Source: Steinernema hermaphroditum (lineage: Eukaryota; Nematoda; Chromadorea; Rhabditida; Steinernematidae). Taken from it: 64,000 nt of DNA. A program made the translations under genes and the position numbers. The DNA is taken from positions 11,718,001 through 11,782,000 of the forward strand of contig CM059625.1 in assembly GCA_030435675.1 (NCBI GenBank), read 5' to 3'. Below, piece after piece: positions 33,801 through 46,412 of this stretch (positions within the stretch are counted from its first letter, which is position 1; each line of letters starts with the position of its first letter). The notes beneath the pieces were generated by a model that saw only the letters and a list, made by a program, of their open reading frames with translations, searched no databases and was not told where the DNA came from.

Positions 33801-34730
33801 TTATATTGACGAATATGAAGACCATCATCCAATTGTAAGAGTCTGTCGCACTGAGAACGACAAAAAAAAAAACGAAATGATTGACGTAATATTAGAAATT
33901 GGTCCTGTGTATGGCGGCATACTGCGTTCGAAATAAAATGTGAGAGCCGAAGGCTGTTTTGAATCGTGAATCGTATTCATTACGAACAAAAGGGGCACAA
34001 TTAAAGGAAGGAGCAGTTAGCTGACCGCCGCCCGGTGGATTCATACGCTCTTTCTAGCAGGTTCTCTCAATCGCTTTGATGAATAAGCGCTAATCATTAG
34101 AGGAAGCTGACGATGATGAACAACAAATGGACAGTAGACCTTCATCAACGCGCCGGTCGTCCTGCGGGGTCACGCCGAAAGTGAAACAGAAATGACCAAA
34201 TAGGTTTCGTATGAAGGCGCAGTGGGAGGTCGTTCCGCCGCTCATCTGGGACAATGATTACCCGTAACAATGAGACTCTCAGAAATATTGGTCTCGAAAA
34301 AACGACATCTTGCTGACAACCGGTTGCATTCACACATTTGAATCCGAATGACATATGCAAGTCATGTAAACGATTTGATGTCAATGACTTTACAAGCATG
34401 GGCTGTTTTGGGAATTTTGATGATGGCAACTGTTTGTAGAGGGTCGACATCCAAGGTTTGCACAAGAACGGTGCCAATTCTTCCGATGACGTTATTTTGT
34501 GTATACCGGAACATGTGGCTGCTTCGTTGGGGATTTGATGATTATGTGCCTTTCAGAACTCCGATTACTCCGAAGTTTGCCAGCCATATATCGCCATCAG
34601 TGGGTCTTGGAGATGCTGGACGGCATTTTGTGCCGCCACGCTGCAGTCCACTCTGAGAACAAACAACGTATTGTGGTACCTGATCCGACCCTCGCGGCAT
34701 TTTTATGACCTCTGTCGATCTGCTGGAGAT
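27857..34730. other. Long stretch without recognisable genes upstream of TPRA1
   Basis: About 6.9 kb, far longer than any other gap here. Open frames on both strands (for example 28236-28667 and 31786-32187) have no splice sites in register, low-complexity composition or no motif. I see no tRNA, rRNA or transposase. It may hold distal regulatory DNA for TPRA1, 5' UTR exons, non-coding RNAs or a short neuropeptide gene that I cannot detect by eye. Confidence 0.4.
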
Positions 34731-35131
34731 GATCACGGCGTGTCAGCATAAGGGAAATTGCTTCACGAAAGCGTCCGCCGCTCTGTGGCGGGACCAGGCC
34801 CGTTCTTGAGTAGTTTTTGGCCTGTAATTCCATGTAGATTATTCTATTTGCACTAATTTTGACAGCAAATCACTAATGGAACCAAAAGCTATTGATTGAT
34901 ATGGAAAACAGGTCGAAAATGAACGAAAAAAAGTCAAATTTTTTGGATTTTTGAGATTTTGGTGTCAAGCGATAGCTTTCGGCTTCATTAGTGATTTTCT
35001 GTCAAAATTAGTGCAAACAGACTAATCTACATGGAATTACAGGCCAAAAACTACTCACGAACGGGCCTGGTCCTGCCACGAAGCGGACGCTTTCGTGAAG
35101 CAATTTTCCTTATGCTGGCACGCCGTGTGAT
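34731..35131. mobile_element. Fold-back (MITE-like) inverted-repeat element
   Basis: Two arms of about 165 bases lie in opposite orientation with a spacer of roughly 65 bases. The left arm begins ATCACGGCGTGTCAGCATAAG (from 34732, shortened here to its key part GGCGTGTCAGCATAAG) and the right arm ends with its complement near 35125. Shared blocks include GCTTCACGAAAGCGTCCGC, CCTGTAATTCCATGTAGATT and GCACTAATTTTGACAG. Arms differ at scattered positions, so the copy is not recent. It ends about 145 bases before the ZNF330 start codon. Confidence 0.8.
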
Positions 35132-35275
35132 GTTCGTTGTGGATGTACGTAACACATTTATTGCTGGTCCTGAAATGGCTGTTAGTTCTGTTCGAAAATT
35201 TAGTTCAGTTACGTACGTGCCTCCTTCGCTCTGTGCCGCATGGATTGATTAGTCAGTGAAGTTTCCTGTGCACAA

Positions 35276-36489
<1,214 letters not shown>

Positions 36490-37854
36490 GGTTAATGTTT
36501 GACCAGAGTGCTGTCCGGTTAGGTTCTGGATATAGTGGCTGGAATCAGTGACATCCGTTCTAAGTTGTTATGTTAATTTTTGCTCTTTTAAGATTCACTT
36601 CACTTGATTATTCTATTGAAAATATTAATAATAATTGTGCTCATCCACAGCGGGCAGTTCGCCTGCCTCGTCATCGCCGTCTGGCTCGCAATGATGATTT
36701 CTCACAGTGATCGGTCGGGATGAAGGTCTACGAAGTCGCGAGTTACTCTCGACGATAGCGTACACTTGTGTGAATCTCATCTTTTGTTTTTCGGCGTAAG
36801 CACTAATGAGAAGCACTAAGTGGAAAATCATCGGGAACAGACGGAAGCGACTTTTCAAGCAGCCGGTCGTAGAAGTTCCATAATTTTTCAATGTTCCACG
36901 ACCATAAAAACGGTCGCTGTCGGGAGTCAAACATTCAGTGCTTTTTGCAGGTCGCATCTGTTCTGTGTTATGTTGAGATAAGTAGCTGCATAAGTTGGCC
37001 TGCCGTCATTCATTATTCTTTCCGGAGTGCGGTTTACTTCTTCCGGGAGGTCCGACTACCGGGTGGCGACAGGGACCTCCTACTTTTGGCAATGACGATG
37101 ACGACGCATACCTCGCATTCCTTACCGTTCTCTCGCCCAACGAATTCGTTCCCCCCGGTAGCTAAGTTCGCGTCTTGATCGTTGATCTGAAGAGTGGCCC
37201 ACTGCGGGGAGACTTTATGACCACCGACGCGGCCGAAATCGACATCCCCTTTGTGGGCAGAAGTTGCACTTGCTGCCTTCGAATGGCGATGATGATGCTC
37301 TCCTTCCCACAACACATTATGCGCAATCCAGACTCCGAGATAGCCGCTTGTGGACTGTAAGGCGCCTCTCGCCGTGCCCTAACTGGCACGGCGCTGGCTC
37401 CGCCTTTTCCGCTGGCCATTTTTGTTTCAGGTCATTTTGTGTTCAGAAGGCGGTCCGGCACGTCCGGCACAGTCGGGCGTCATGCTCACTCTGCTCAGGC
37501 TTCCGCCTCGGCAGCTTGTTGCACAGTGGATCCTCTGATTATATACCCTTATCAGTTTGTCTTTTTTCCTATTCTTGGCCCGTTTCGCTCGCATCATCCC
37601 CAGCTGCCTGTTCGCTTTGTTCATACCGCACTTTTATCAAGCGCCGAATTCAGAATTACGTCCCATCCCACATGCGTTGAAAAATGAAACGGGTCGGTAG
37701 TTCTTTTTTTTTGCGCATGCTTATCGGCTTTGAAATGAACAAACTATCCTTTGCTCCGTCCGTTCTTTATTTCACCCACGGACCAAGTGCTCTCTTCGGT
37801 ATTGCGTGTGAAAGCGATGGACGTCCTCAAATTCGCTGTTTTTGCTTTAGAGTT
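36490..37854. other. Intergenic region between ZNF330 and the ephrin gene
   Basis: About 1.4 kb. One weak candidate gene on the minus strand is listed separately (36625-36957). Other open frames on both strands near 37.1-37.7 kb overlap each other and show no domain or consistent splicing. A TTGCTTTAG acceptor at 37842-37850, four bases before the ephrin ATG, probably marks trans-splicing of that gene. Confidence 0.4.
36625..36957 (-). CDS. Possible small secreted or single-pass peptide (weak)
   Basis: A 110-codon open frame whose internal Met begins MIFHLVLLISAYAEKQ, which reads like a signal peptide. The following polar part has possible dibasic sites (LRR, RP) and an acidic end (DGDDEAGELPAVDEHNYY). 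Counting from that Met the product would be about 68 residues. I recognise no family, and a splice acceptor (CACTTAG) lies within it, so the frame could be chance. Confidence 0.2.
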   Translation of the reverse strand: MRPAKSTECLTPDSDRFYGRGTLKNYGTSTTGCLKSRFRLFPMIFHLVLLISAYAEKQKMRFTQVYAIVESNSRLRRPSSRPITVRNHHCEPDGDDEAGELPAVDEHNYY

Positions 37855-39371
37855 ATGAGGTTTCTCTTCATGGTGACCGTGGTCACCTCCTACTGGACGA
37901 TTCTGTTCGCACTGCGTTCCTCAGTTCCTGCCACTACTACAATATTCCATCTCAACTGGAGTTCCAGCAACCCCATGTAACGCTTCCTTGTGCTTGCTGC
38001 TTTTGTACAGTAGTTCTTTTAGGTTCGCTTTCAGCAGCGACAATGGCGCGATCCCGGCTGGACGCATTGGCGTCGGCGACGTCCTCGTCTTCGACTGTCC
38101 GTTCACGGACCACGAGAAGAACCAGACGAAGGAGGAGTACTCTGCCATCTACGATGTAAGTGCTTTCAGCAGGAAGGGACAGTAGACGGTCACTGACGTC
38201 CCAGTTGGGGATTATTTTCGAGCAGCTGAAGCTATCAGTGTCTAGTATCGAGGTGTTGATTTTCGATGGCGCTAACGGGAGCAGACATGTACCTACACAT
38301 GTACACGTCCCTCTTTTCACGCTATTCGCGTTAACAAACACACGACGCGAAGTGATTAAACAAAACAAAGTACTTATCACGATGATAGCACGAGAAATCT
38401 TCAGGTGACCGAAGAGGAAATGCATGACTGTGTCCTCAGGGATGACTCTAAACTTGTGGGTGAGTGCGTCGAGCCCTTCCGCCAACGCACCATAGTTTAC
38501 CGCCGTGGAGACTTCAGCAAGAAGCTGCACTTCATGAGTGAGTCTTACAGAAGAAGAGAACCCTCTGACCGAGACATGTAGGTGTATCAAGCGGGACGAA
38601 AGACGGCCTCTACAATCGCGTCGGAGGGCTCTGTGAGAATGCCAACCTGAGAGCGACTGTCTATCTCGACGAAACGCAGAACCGAAAGATCGAGGATTAC
38701 CTTGACGCCGACGTCCACTTCTTGGATTTGCGTCCTCGTAAGTATTGTATTTTTTTCAAAAAAAAATTACAGCGGAAAAGCTAGATCAAAAGCAACGGTT
38801 ATGATGAGGAGGAGTTTTGATATCTAAAAACAACTAACTGTGTGAGGAAGTTTACCTTTGCCCACAATCAGTGCAGACGTGATAAGAGATAGCTGACGAC
38901 TGCGACCGAATTCCTCCGATAATGACCTCAGCAGAGTTTTTCAGCACGCGAGGAGGTCGACACAGATGATGACGACTATGACTTTGTCGGCGACTATGAT
39001 GGCATGAACGAAGAACAGATTATTCGTGCGCACCGCATCAACCACATCCAGCGCGTGGGAAAGGTGATCGACATAGGACGTTACGGTAGAACCAGAAATG
39101 GCCTTCTTCTCACACCGTATCTCTTTCAGAGGGTCCACATATGACCAAAGAACAGTGGCGGAATGCGTTCGCAAAGAGCTATCAAGTGGATCAGCCGTTG
39201 ACCGCCGAGGACCTCGACCCCATGGTACGCAGCAAGTTCCGCTTCTTCAGCACGAAGAAGCCCATGGAAGCCGAAGTCAAGCCGACGAAGAAGTCGAAAA
39301 GTCGCCTTCCGCTACTCCCCGATGTCCCCTACTTCAGGAATCGTCTACGCGGTAGGCCGACTTTCAGCTAA
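37855..39371 (+). CDS. Ephrin-domain protein without visible membrane anchor
   Basis: Six exons (37855-37976, 38023-38155, 38405-38537, 38582-38737, 38945-39085, 39130-39371) join in frame to 308 residues. After a signal peptide (about 1-26) comes an ephrin receptor-binding domain (about 31-180): FHLNWSSSNPMF matches YWNSSNPRF of ephrins, then IGVGDVLVFDCP, EEYSAIYDVTEEEMHDC, ECVEPF, RRGDFSKKLHFM and GLYNRVGGLCENANLRATVYL, with four conserved cysteines. Ephrins are cell-surface ligands of Eph receptor tyrosine kinases in cell guidance. The remaining 125 residues are acidic then basic (DTDDDDYDF; KPTKKSKSR) and end GRPTFS with no hydrophobic tail, so neither a GPI signal nor a transmembrane helix is visible. 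An alternative 3' exon could supply one. Confidence 0.8.
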
Positions 39372-39598
39372 GTATGCGATTAGGGGTAGGCTCGATTGAG
39401 GGAGGCCTAGTTGAGTCTGTTTTTTTGTAACTGGATCTATGATGTAAAGTCGGGCCCATCTCTCAGGACTATAGGGCGACGTCACTAGTGTAAACTCGTG
39501 CGCTCGCGGGTGAGCCATTCTGCAGTGTGTCCAGTCTGCAGGCTCTCGAGATTTAGTAAAGCCGTCTATCTCAGCGGACTGTACGCCTGTCTCGTGAA

Positions 39599-41017
39599 AT
39601 GTCTCCAAACGACGCTTCCCCATCCCCTCCGGTGTCCAGCACGTATGATCGTGTCCGTGTTCTGGACAATCCGTTCGCGCACCTCGTCAGCAACAACCAG
39701 GTCTCCAAGTTCTGTTCTTATTGTATGCGGGCTCCCGACAACGACAAACTTCTGCGATGCGGCAGCTGTGACTTCTCTCAATACTGCAATAAAGACTGTC
39801 AGAAGCTGGCCTGGAAGATGCATCGCGCCGAATGTCGCCGTCTTAAGGCTGTATTTCCGAACCTTCCTCTGACCGAAGTGCTGTTCATGAGTCGCGTTAT
39901 CGATCGGGTCCTCTTTCTGGAGATCTATGGCGACAAATTTGGCTGGGAAGCCCACCGTAAGTGGAGTGACCTGATGGGCCACGAAGAAGATATCCGTGCG
40001 GACGAAATAAAGTACGGACACTTCAAGAAGATCCATGAGAAGATGGCGCTTTTCCGGAAGGACGAGATGATCCCCGAAGAGAAGTTTTTCCAGATCTTCT
40101 GCAAGGTGTCCATCAACTCGCACAGCATCCACACAAGCGCCGGAATCGAAATCGGCCTTGCTCTCGACCTCGGCGTCTCCGCGTACGACCACTCATGCCG
40201 CCCCAACTGCTCGATGGTGTTCGATGGATTTCGCGTTTGCCTTCGGCCGTTGACTCCTGACTCCAATCCTTACAACACGAAGAAGAGCTTCATCAGCTAC
40301 ATCGACGTTGGTCGATCGCGCTACCAAAGAAGAAAGGACCTAAAGGCTAAGTGGTACTTCGAGTGTCGGTGCGAGCGCTGTGAAGACCCGAACGACGATG
40401 TGCTGACGAGTCTGAAGTGCGTGAACGCCTCCTGTGATGAGCCGATCCTCACCCACGAGACCGCCGAGGTGATGATGATCTCTTGTGCGAAATGCAACAC
40501 CATAGCCGACGAGGACTACATCCGAGCCGGGCAGGAGAAAATGCTGTCACTTCCTCCGCGTTACTCTCTCGACTCGGACACCAACAAGTTGCAAGAAATG
40601 TACGACGACGCTTCGAAGATTCTCCACACGAAGAACATCTATCTATGCCGCATGCAAACAGCCATATTCCACATCACAGGAAAGCTACAGGAGAACCTCG
40701 GAGTCGTGCAAAAGCAGATTTTTGAGAACTACAAGATGTGTTTCCCCAGCATGGATCGACACAACGGGTTCCAGCTGCTGCACATGGTAAAGGCTCTCAT
40801 CGAGAAAGGAGACCGTGCCGAGGCCGTCAGCTACGCCTACGACGCGATGTGCATTTTTGAGATCGCCTTCGGCATGAACCACCCCTACTACCTGCAGACC
40901 CTTGCCCTTTGGACCTTCCTCGACACGAAGGCGAACAAGACCAACGAGGAACTCTATCAACTGATGCATTTCGGCAAGCACAACAAACCTGTCGATCTGG
41001 AACATCTCCTTGCCTAA
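39599..41017 (+). CDS. SMYD-family SET/MYND protein, single exon
   Basis: A single uninterrupted exon of 472 codons. A MYND zinc finger (about residues 38-80: CSYCMRAPDNDKLLRCGSC, YCNKDCQKLAWKMHRAEC) precedes the SET core: VSAYDHSCRPNCSMVFDG (family NHSCxPN), ISYIDVGRSRYQRRKDL, then the post-SET CRCERC...CVNASC and CAKC. An SMYD C-terminal TPR-like region completes it. The N-terminal half of the SET domain, with the GxG cofactor loop found before MYND in SMYD1-3, is largely missing, so methyltransferase activity is uncertain. Lack of introns in an intron-dense neighbourhood suggests origin by retrotransposition. A TATCTCAG acceptor at 39573-39580 upstream of the ATG may be a trans-splice site. 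AATAAA lies at 41210. Confidence 0.85.
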   Translation: MSPNDASPSPPVSSTYDRVRVLDNPFAHLVSNNQVSKFCSYCMRAPDNDKLLRCGSCDFSQYCNKDCQKLAWKMHRAECRRLKAVFPNLPLTEVLFMSRVIDRVLFLEIYGDKFGWEAHRKWSDLMGHEEDIRADEIKYGHFKKIHEKMALFRKDEMIPEEKFFQIFCKVSINSHSIHTSAGIEIGLALDLGVSAYDHSCRPNCSMVFDGFRVCLRPLTPDSNPYNTKKSFISYIDVGRSRYQRRKDLKAKWYFECRCERCEDPNDDVLTSLKCVNASCDEPILTHETAEVMMISCAKCNTIADEDYIRAGQEKMLSLPPRYSLDSDTNKLQEMYDDASKILHTKNIYLCRMQTAIFHITGKLQENLGVVQKQIFENYKMCFPSMDRHNGFQLLHMVKALIEKGDRAEAVSYAYDAMCIFEIAFGMNHPYYLQTLALWTFLDTKANKTNEELYQLMHFGKHNKPVDLEHLLA

Positions 41018-41209
41018 TCATAATCGTCTTATTTGTTCCCTCTCATTCGTCTTCCATTCTAAAAAAGCTCTATTTCCCAATGGTGCTAAGATTCTTGAGT
41101 TCATGGCAAAATTCCGATCTTGGCAAAAACTCGCATCTTAATTCCTCCGTTTCTCCCTGTCTGTTACATTTCGTTCACCTTTAGCGTTTTCTTTCTGTTT
41201 TGGTTTGTC

Positions 41210-41215
41210 AATAAA
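41210..41215 (+). terminator. Polyadenylation signal of the SMYD gene
   Basis: AATAAA 193 bases past the SMYD stop and about 100 bases before the next candidate gene, on the same strand. Confidence 0.55.
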
Positions 41216-41317
41216 CGTGTGAGTAAGTAAAACGCATCTTTTCACTTCATCGAATCACAACAGCTGGATAAATACATTTCCCACCGCTGTTGACTTGCAC
41301 AGTGATCTCCCATTCCG

Positions 41318-41947
41318 ATGCGCTGCCTATTGCTTGCCGCTTTCGTCTCATCATGTATTGGACAAAGCGCAATCGCACAACGTTTCGTGCTTGGCATTGA
41401 GGAACGGTATTCAATTTCCATAACTTTTCAATTTCTAAAATACGAGACCATCGGCTTATGCAGCGATTGTTTTAAATGATCATTTTAGCAAGAAAAAAAA
41501 TTTTCACAACAATGCGGTCACAAATCAGGTACTGTAGAAGAGTGGACGTCTACGAATGTTACGAAAAATAAATAGGCAACCAGATTCTAATACTTGGGGG
41601 AAAGAGTGTGCTTTTCGCACCAATTGACAGAAATTGTTAATCCCGGAACCCATTGCAGAGATGCCGGATTCAGCTCACCATGCTCAAATGGAGGAGTCCG
41701 AATGAACATCGACTGCTTCAACGACGTTCAATGTCGTCTGTACAACCCTACTTATCTTTGTGTAGATACGTGCTGCTGCACGCAACCGCTAGACCTTCAA
41801 CAACCGGTACAACCACCCTTTCTAAGCCCTTCCTTCGATGCTTTATATGATCCCGTATCCGATGCTTTTAAATGTAGTCCCCAATATTGCATCTCTCTTC
41901 TACTTGCGGTTGTTTGTGTCATACTCACGTCGCTTGTCTTTGCTTGA
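41318..41947 (+). CDS. Small cysteine-rich secreted, possibly GPI-anchored protein (model incomplete)
   Basis: A likely first exon at 41318-41406 encodes a signal peptide, MRCLLLAAFVSSCIGQS. A last exon from about 41633 to the stop at 41947 encodes a cysteine-rich module (THCRDAGFSSPCSNGG; IDCFNDVQCRLYNPTYLC; TCCCTQP) and a C-terminal hydrophobic stretch SLLLAVVCVILTSLVFA, as in a GPI signal or tail anchor. I could not join the two exons in phase by eye; a middle exon or other donor is needed. No family is recognised beyond the general pattern of nematode cysteine-rich surface proteins. Confidence 0.45.
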
Positions 41948-44240
41948 GTAGAGTGCTTCTGTTTACATAATAAATAAGTACGAACACATGTATAAATAAA
42001 CCACAACGCATTTTCAAACCGTGCCACGATTTTAGCGCGCAATGCAGTCTGCAGGTCCCGTGTGTTTTTGACTGGAGTGTCCAGCCGGAAGGACGCTACC
42101 ATTCCACTACCACCGCTTCGGCGCCGGCCTGGTCACACGCGTGATCTGAGTCAGCTTTGCAAGATTTATGTCTAGTCTGCTTTTGCCACGCGCGGTTTTC
42201 TCAAAATGTTGGAACGGTCGAAACTCAAAGCGATGCAACTACAGTCAGAACGGAAATAAAAACGCGTCGTCGCCCTTCCAGAACAGTCCCTCCACAATCA
42301 TGAACTTCTGGAAAACACTGTTCCCATCGCTGTACTGCTTGATACTTATTCCGCTCTCATTCTGTTCTCTGTCATCGCAGTGCTTTGGTTTATTCGCTAC
42401 CGGCGAATGGGGAGCTTCTACCAACAAAACTGTCTCATCTCCAGTTCTAGAATCGTTTAACAGTTAAGTACTGAAGAAGACATCATCAAGCAATGAAAAA
42501 AACAAGTCATGACGTTACACGTTTATCTTAAATACGACATAGTCAATCATTACGCACACTTACTGTACAGCAATGCGCCTTCCGGGAGAAGAGATACGAA
42601 TTGCGGACTAAAATTAGCGTCAATCACGGCGCCCATGTAGATGGCGATCACGGGCGATAAAAGGGTATGACCCTGATGGAGATATGTTGACGAACTGCGA
42701 GCCGAAGCCGAAAATAGGAGAGGAAGATGAATCCTCGAGGCCAGCCTCGAACGTCTGACCTCAAGGGCTAAATGACCGCACTTACACACGCTCATTCATT
42801 CAACAGCTGTGCACAGATGTTTGTTCTAATATACGCGCCACGGCTAGATATTTGGGGGATTTTAGCCCATTCTGTGAGGCAATGGCGCGAAATTACGTTT
42901 GTACTCTGTATGTAGAAGAAATCAAAACACACAAAATGTACTTTAACTCAGCTCAACACCGTTCTTTGAGTGAAGCCGTCCAATAGACCTGCAAAATGAA
43001 ACGTTCATATGCCCAATAGACCAAATTCTTGTACGGCAGAATAAATAATGTGGAAATAAGATCGGAGAACGAAAAAGGTAAATAATGAAGGTGAGCCTCG
43101 AAAAAAAAAACTTGGCTGCTGAGGGTTTGTATTTATAGTGGGCCGTCATATTTCGATAGAGCTCACTGTTAGTCACCACAATACGAGGCAAATTCAGATG
43201 TTCAGACCAGATTGGCAGTATGTTGATTCGAGATAAGACAGGCATCATTATGTATGAAGGCATCATTATCCATGAAAATACCGAATAGACCAGTGATTAC
43301 CAACACTTGATGGAAACTTTTGAACTTTGAGGTCATCACTGTGGCCGAGATGAAATTTATTTGTTAAGGTATTGGAATGCGCAACGTCCTCATGGTTCAA
43401 GCAATCACAGTGGAGTACCCCGAGAACTATACTGCAATTAGGCTTCACCCCGTTCGATTTGGAGGAACTCAGCTTCATGCTTTCCCTCACTTGATATAAG
43501 TGAATAATCGCGGTAAAATTTATTTCCGGGAACTGGGCGTTGCACGCGTCCACAGATCATCCCGGTGTCTATGAGTTCAGACACCAAAGCACACTTCCAT
43601 GGAGACCTTTCCTTGTGCAGACGTAAATGTTCATCTGATTCTTTTTAGTCTCTCGTTATCGCGACTTCCTCGACGGCAGCCTTAGCTTCCTGTACTGACG
43701 TGTGTTGATCTTCTCGCGGCAAAGAGTTATTCTAGGCTAGAACAATAAAAAATGACCCATAATCATGACGGCATTTGAAAACGGTCACGTCCACAAATTA
43801 GATGTCTCGGAGGAAGTTGTTAATTGACTTAGCAGACAGCACGTCTTTCCGCGAAATTCTATTTCAAAGATAAAATGAGGGACTTTCTTATCAATACGTA
43901 GTTTTGGAAAATTATTTGATCAACGTCCCATTTTAATGAGTGTTTCTCGGAAGGCTTAGTCATCGCATGGTCACTTTGCACTAGCGGAATGACGTCGATG
44001 AAGGCAAAGTTGCAATGAGCTGCGCAGTTCTCAAGATATCACCATCAGTGCGGAACTTCCGGAGGTGCAGTTTGTGCCGTTCCAAGAACCTCGATCTACT
44101 CGATGACGATGCTTTGATCTTTGGGGAGCCCCTCCCCTCTTATCAGAGGTACTTTTGTCTAGAGACATTGAGTGTTCGCGCTGCTCTGAACTTATGTGTA
44201 TAGTACGTGTAATTGACAGTAGTTCAGATCTTAATTACAG
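41948..44240. other. Intergenic region before the nuclear receptor
   Basis: About 2.3 kb without a supported gene. A frame at 42300-42467 begins with a hydrophobic stretch (MNFWKTLFPSLYCLILIPLS) that could be a signal peptide, and one at 44015-44203 has CSLCRSKN; neither has splice or homology support. The receptor promoter should lie near the right end. Confidence 0.4.
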
Positions 44241-46412
44241 ATGGTAATAATGCCGCTTCATGTGCGCCCATCTGACCAATGCTCCGTTTGCCACAGCACA
44301 GCATCCCTCGGCTATCACTTCGGGGCACTTACATGCGCAGCTTGCTGTGCCTTCTTCAGACGATTTGTCCTGGGTCAGAAGAGTGAATCATATAAATGCC
44401 GAAAGGATTCGAATAACTGCGGCATTAGAGGTACAGAGGATAAGCGTCCGTCACTTAATCTGGTCTGGATTTTAATCTCCAGCTCAGTATGTAATCTCAG
44501 AGTTTCAAAGTAGAGGATTGGACTCTGCTTAGGATACGTAAATGTTGTCTCTAATGTTAGTTTAGCCAAAGTTGATGACTAAGTAAATTGGAAAACTGAC
44601 GTGAGATGTTGCTTGCATGAGGTATCCAAAATGTATTAACACAAAGATATGAATAGTAGAACGTGGAGTTTGTGATTATTTGTGTCCGAAATATGTCGTT
44701 TGTGTCGTAATCACTCTGTACTTTCAAAAATTGCCATTACTTCAAGATCAAATTGTCCCTTTCCATCCGTTTTGACATTAAAGGGATAGTGCTATCCAGG
44801 CATGGATATCATGCTTAGTGGTCAGTCACTTTCATGAAAAACTCTTCTTTACAGTGAAGTTTTTTTCTGCTTTTACTTCACGACACTATTCCTTTAGCAA
44901 GCAGGTGGTTAGTTCGGGGAAGTATGAATACTATTGGTTTACCGCTACGTGCAAATTCTGAACACTTTGCTCAAATTGCATTATTAATTCCAAAAGCTCA
45001 CAATGCTTGAAGACCAAGTGAACAAAGATATTCTTTGAAAAGATTAAAACAGAGAAATATAGATATGCAATCCATTTGTGCTAATTGCGACGATTTAGAT
45101 ATTCGTCAGTGTAAAATTTGTCGATTCCAAGAGTGCATTCGAGCAGGAATGAATCCAAACCAATTAGGTAATGTCCCTTCTTTGGCATAAATGCAGAGCT
45201 TATTTTTAGCCTTCGCTTTTGATGGGACGCCGGGCGATTCAACGCTTAGAGAAATGTGGAATTCGAAATCCATGGTCAACATTGCGGAGGCCTCTCGGCT
45301 GTTCAGAAATCTTCGATTCTCCAAACTACAAAAATGCAACCCCAACATTGTAGGCCTCCCAGAAAAACGACGCTTCTATGCTGATGACTTTAGCAGTCAG
45401 GAGCGTCCACAAGCGACTCTTCCTATTCGTTCGAAATGTATAAAGAGATGGTATGGGAAGAAAGGGACTCAGCACACCTCTTCATCTCTAAACTCAAATT
45501 GTTCGAGGGACTTTCGCCTGAAGACCAGGTCCGTTCCCCCAGATTGTCTTCCTCTTACCGAATTTTAGGCAATTTTACATGCGGAGTTCATGAAGGCCTG
45601 GCTTCCTTATATGTTTGGTGTATGGACGGCGATGAATAATGGTGCGGCCATCAGTCGATGTTATACGTCTCCGAACACTTATTTTGAGGTAGAAATGACA
45701 TTCACTGTAGTCAACAGCCAGTTTAGTCAACCCTTATTTTGCCTTCAGCCTTATCGACCCTGAGTATCGCTTTGTGAGAGATAATAAACAACGTCACAAA
45801 GATCTAATTGTTGCAGTTGAATGTCGACGTCCTCAGGAGTCTACTCATCACCAACTTCAGCGATGTCAAGCCTTATGTTCCGTTCGATTTCGACTCGATG
45901 GGAAAGCAGTTTTATGCCATTATCTGTCACCATCTTCGTCAAATAGCGCCTTTATTTCGAGTAGAAGACAGTGACGTCGATTTAGCCATTCAACTTATAT
46001 TCATTTTACTGAACAGCGGTGAGTTCGCATTGAAACGAAGTTCAAAACTGTTTTTGTAGGCAGAGATTTGAGTGGTGAAGGCCGCTCGGTAATACAAAAC
46101 GCGGCAAATCAACTTTTTCGCGAGCTCCACAAATACTGTAATATGAGAAAAGTGGATTTTGCTGAAAAGACGGGCGATCTACTCTCTTTGTATCACAAGA
46201 TCTCTGTAGGCGTTTCTGGTACTAATCATGGAACTGTCACATAGGGAATTTAGGAAGGCACTAGGTTGTTTAACGAAATTCTTTGCACCATGCAGGTTCA
46301 CTGCGGACCCGACCACTTCTTCTACCTGATGCCGAAACGAATCCGGAAGATGTGGGCCTGCCCCATGAAGACTGCGTCCCTTCCCTCTTCGCCTGATCTT
46401 GATTCTCACTAA
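44241..46412 (+). CDS. Nuclear hormone receptor of the nematode supplementary type
   Basis: Eight exons (44241-44430, 45099-45167, 45210-45349, 45394-45528, 45569-45688, 45817-46018, 46060-46205, 46296-46412) join in frame to 372 residues. The DNA-binding domain starts near residue 12: finger 1 CSVCHSTASLGYHFGALTC, P-box CAACCAFFRRFV as in nematode supplementary receptors, and finger 2 CRKDSNNCGIR joined across a 668-base intron to DIRQCKICRFQECIRAGM. The ligand-binding domain includes AHLFISKLKLFEGLSPEDQ, YVPFDFDSMGKQFYAIICHHL and DLAIQLIFILLNSGRDLS. It should be a ligand-regulated or orphan transcription factor derived from the HNF4 expansion. The ATG follows a TTACAG acceptor directly, consistent with trans-splicing. 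Ligand and targets unknown. Confidence 0.85.

Noticed and set aside
34145..34708. Overlapping frames beside the fold-back element as a transposase remnant
   Set aside because: No transposase motif could be read in any frame; left as unexplained sequence.
37034..37687. Several overlapping open frames on both strands before the ephrin gene
   Set aside because: Mutually exclusive, no consistent splicing and no domain.
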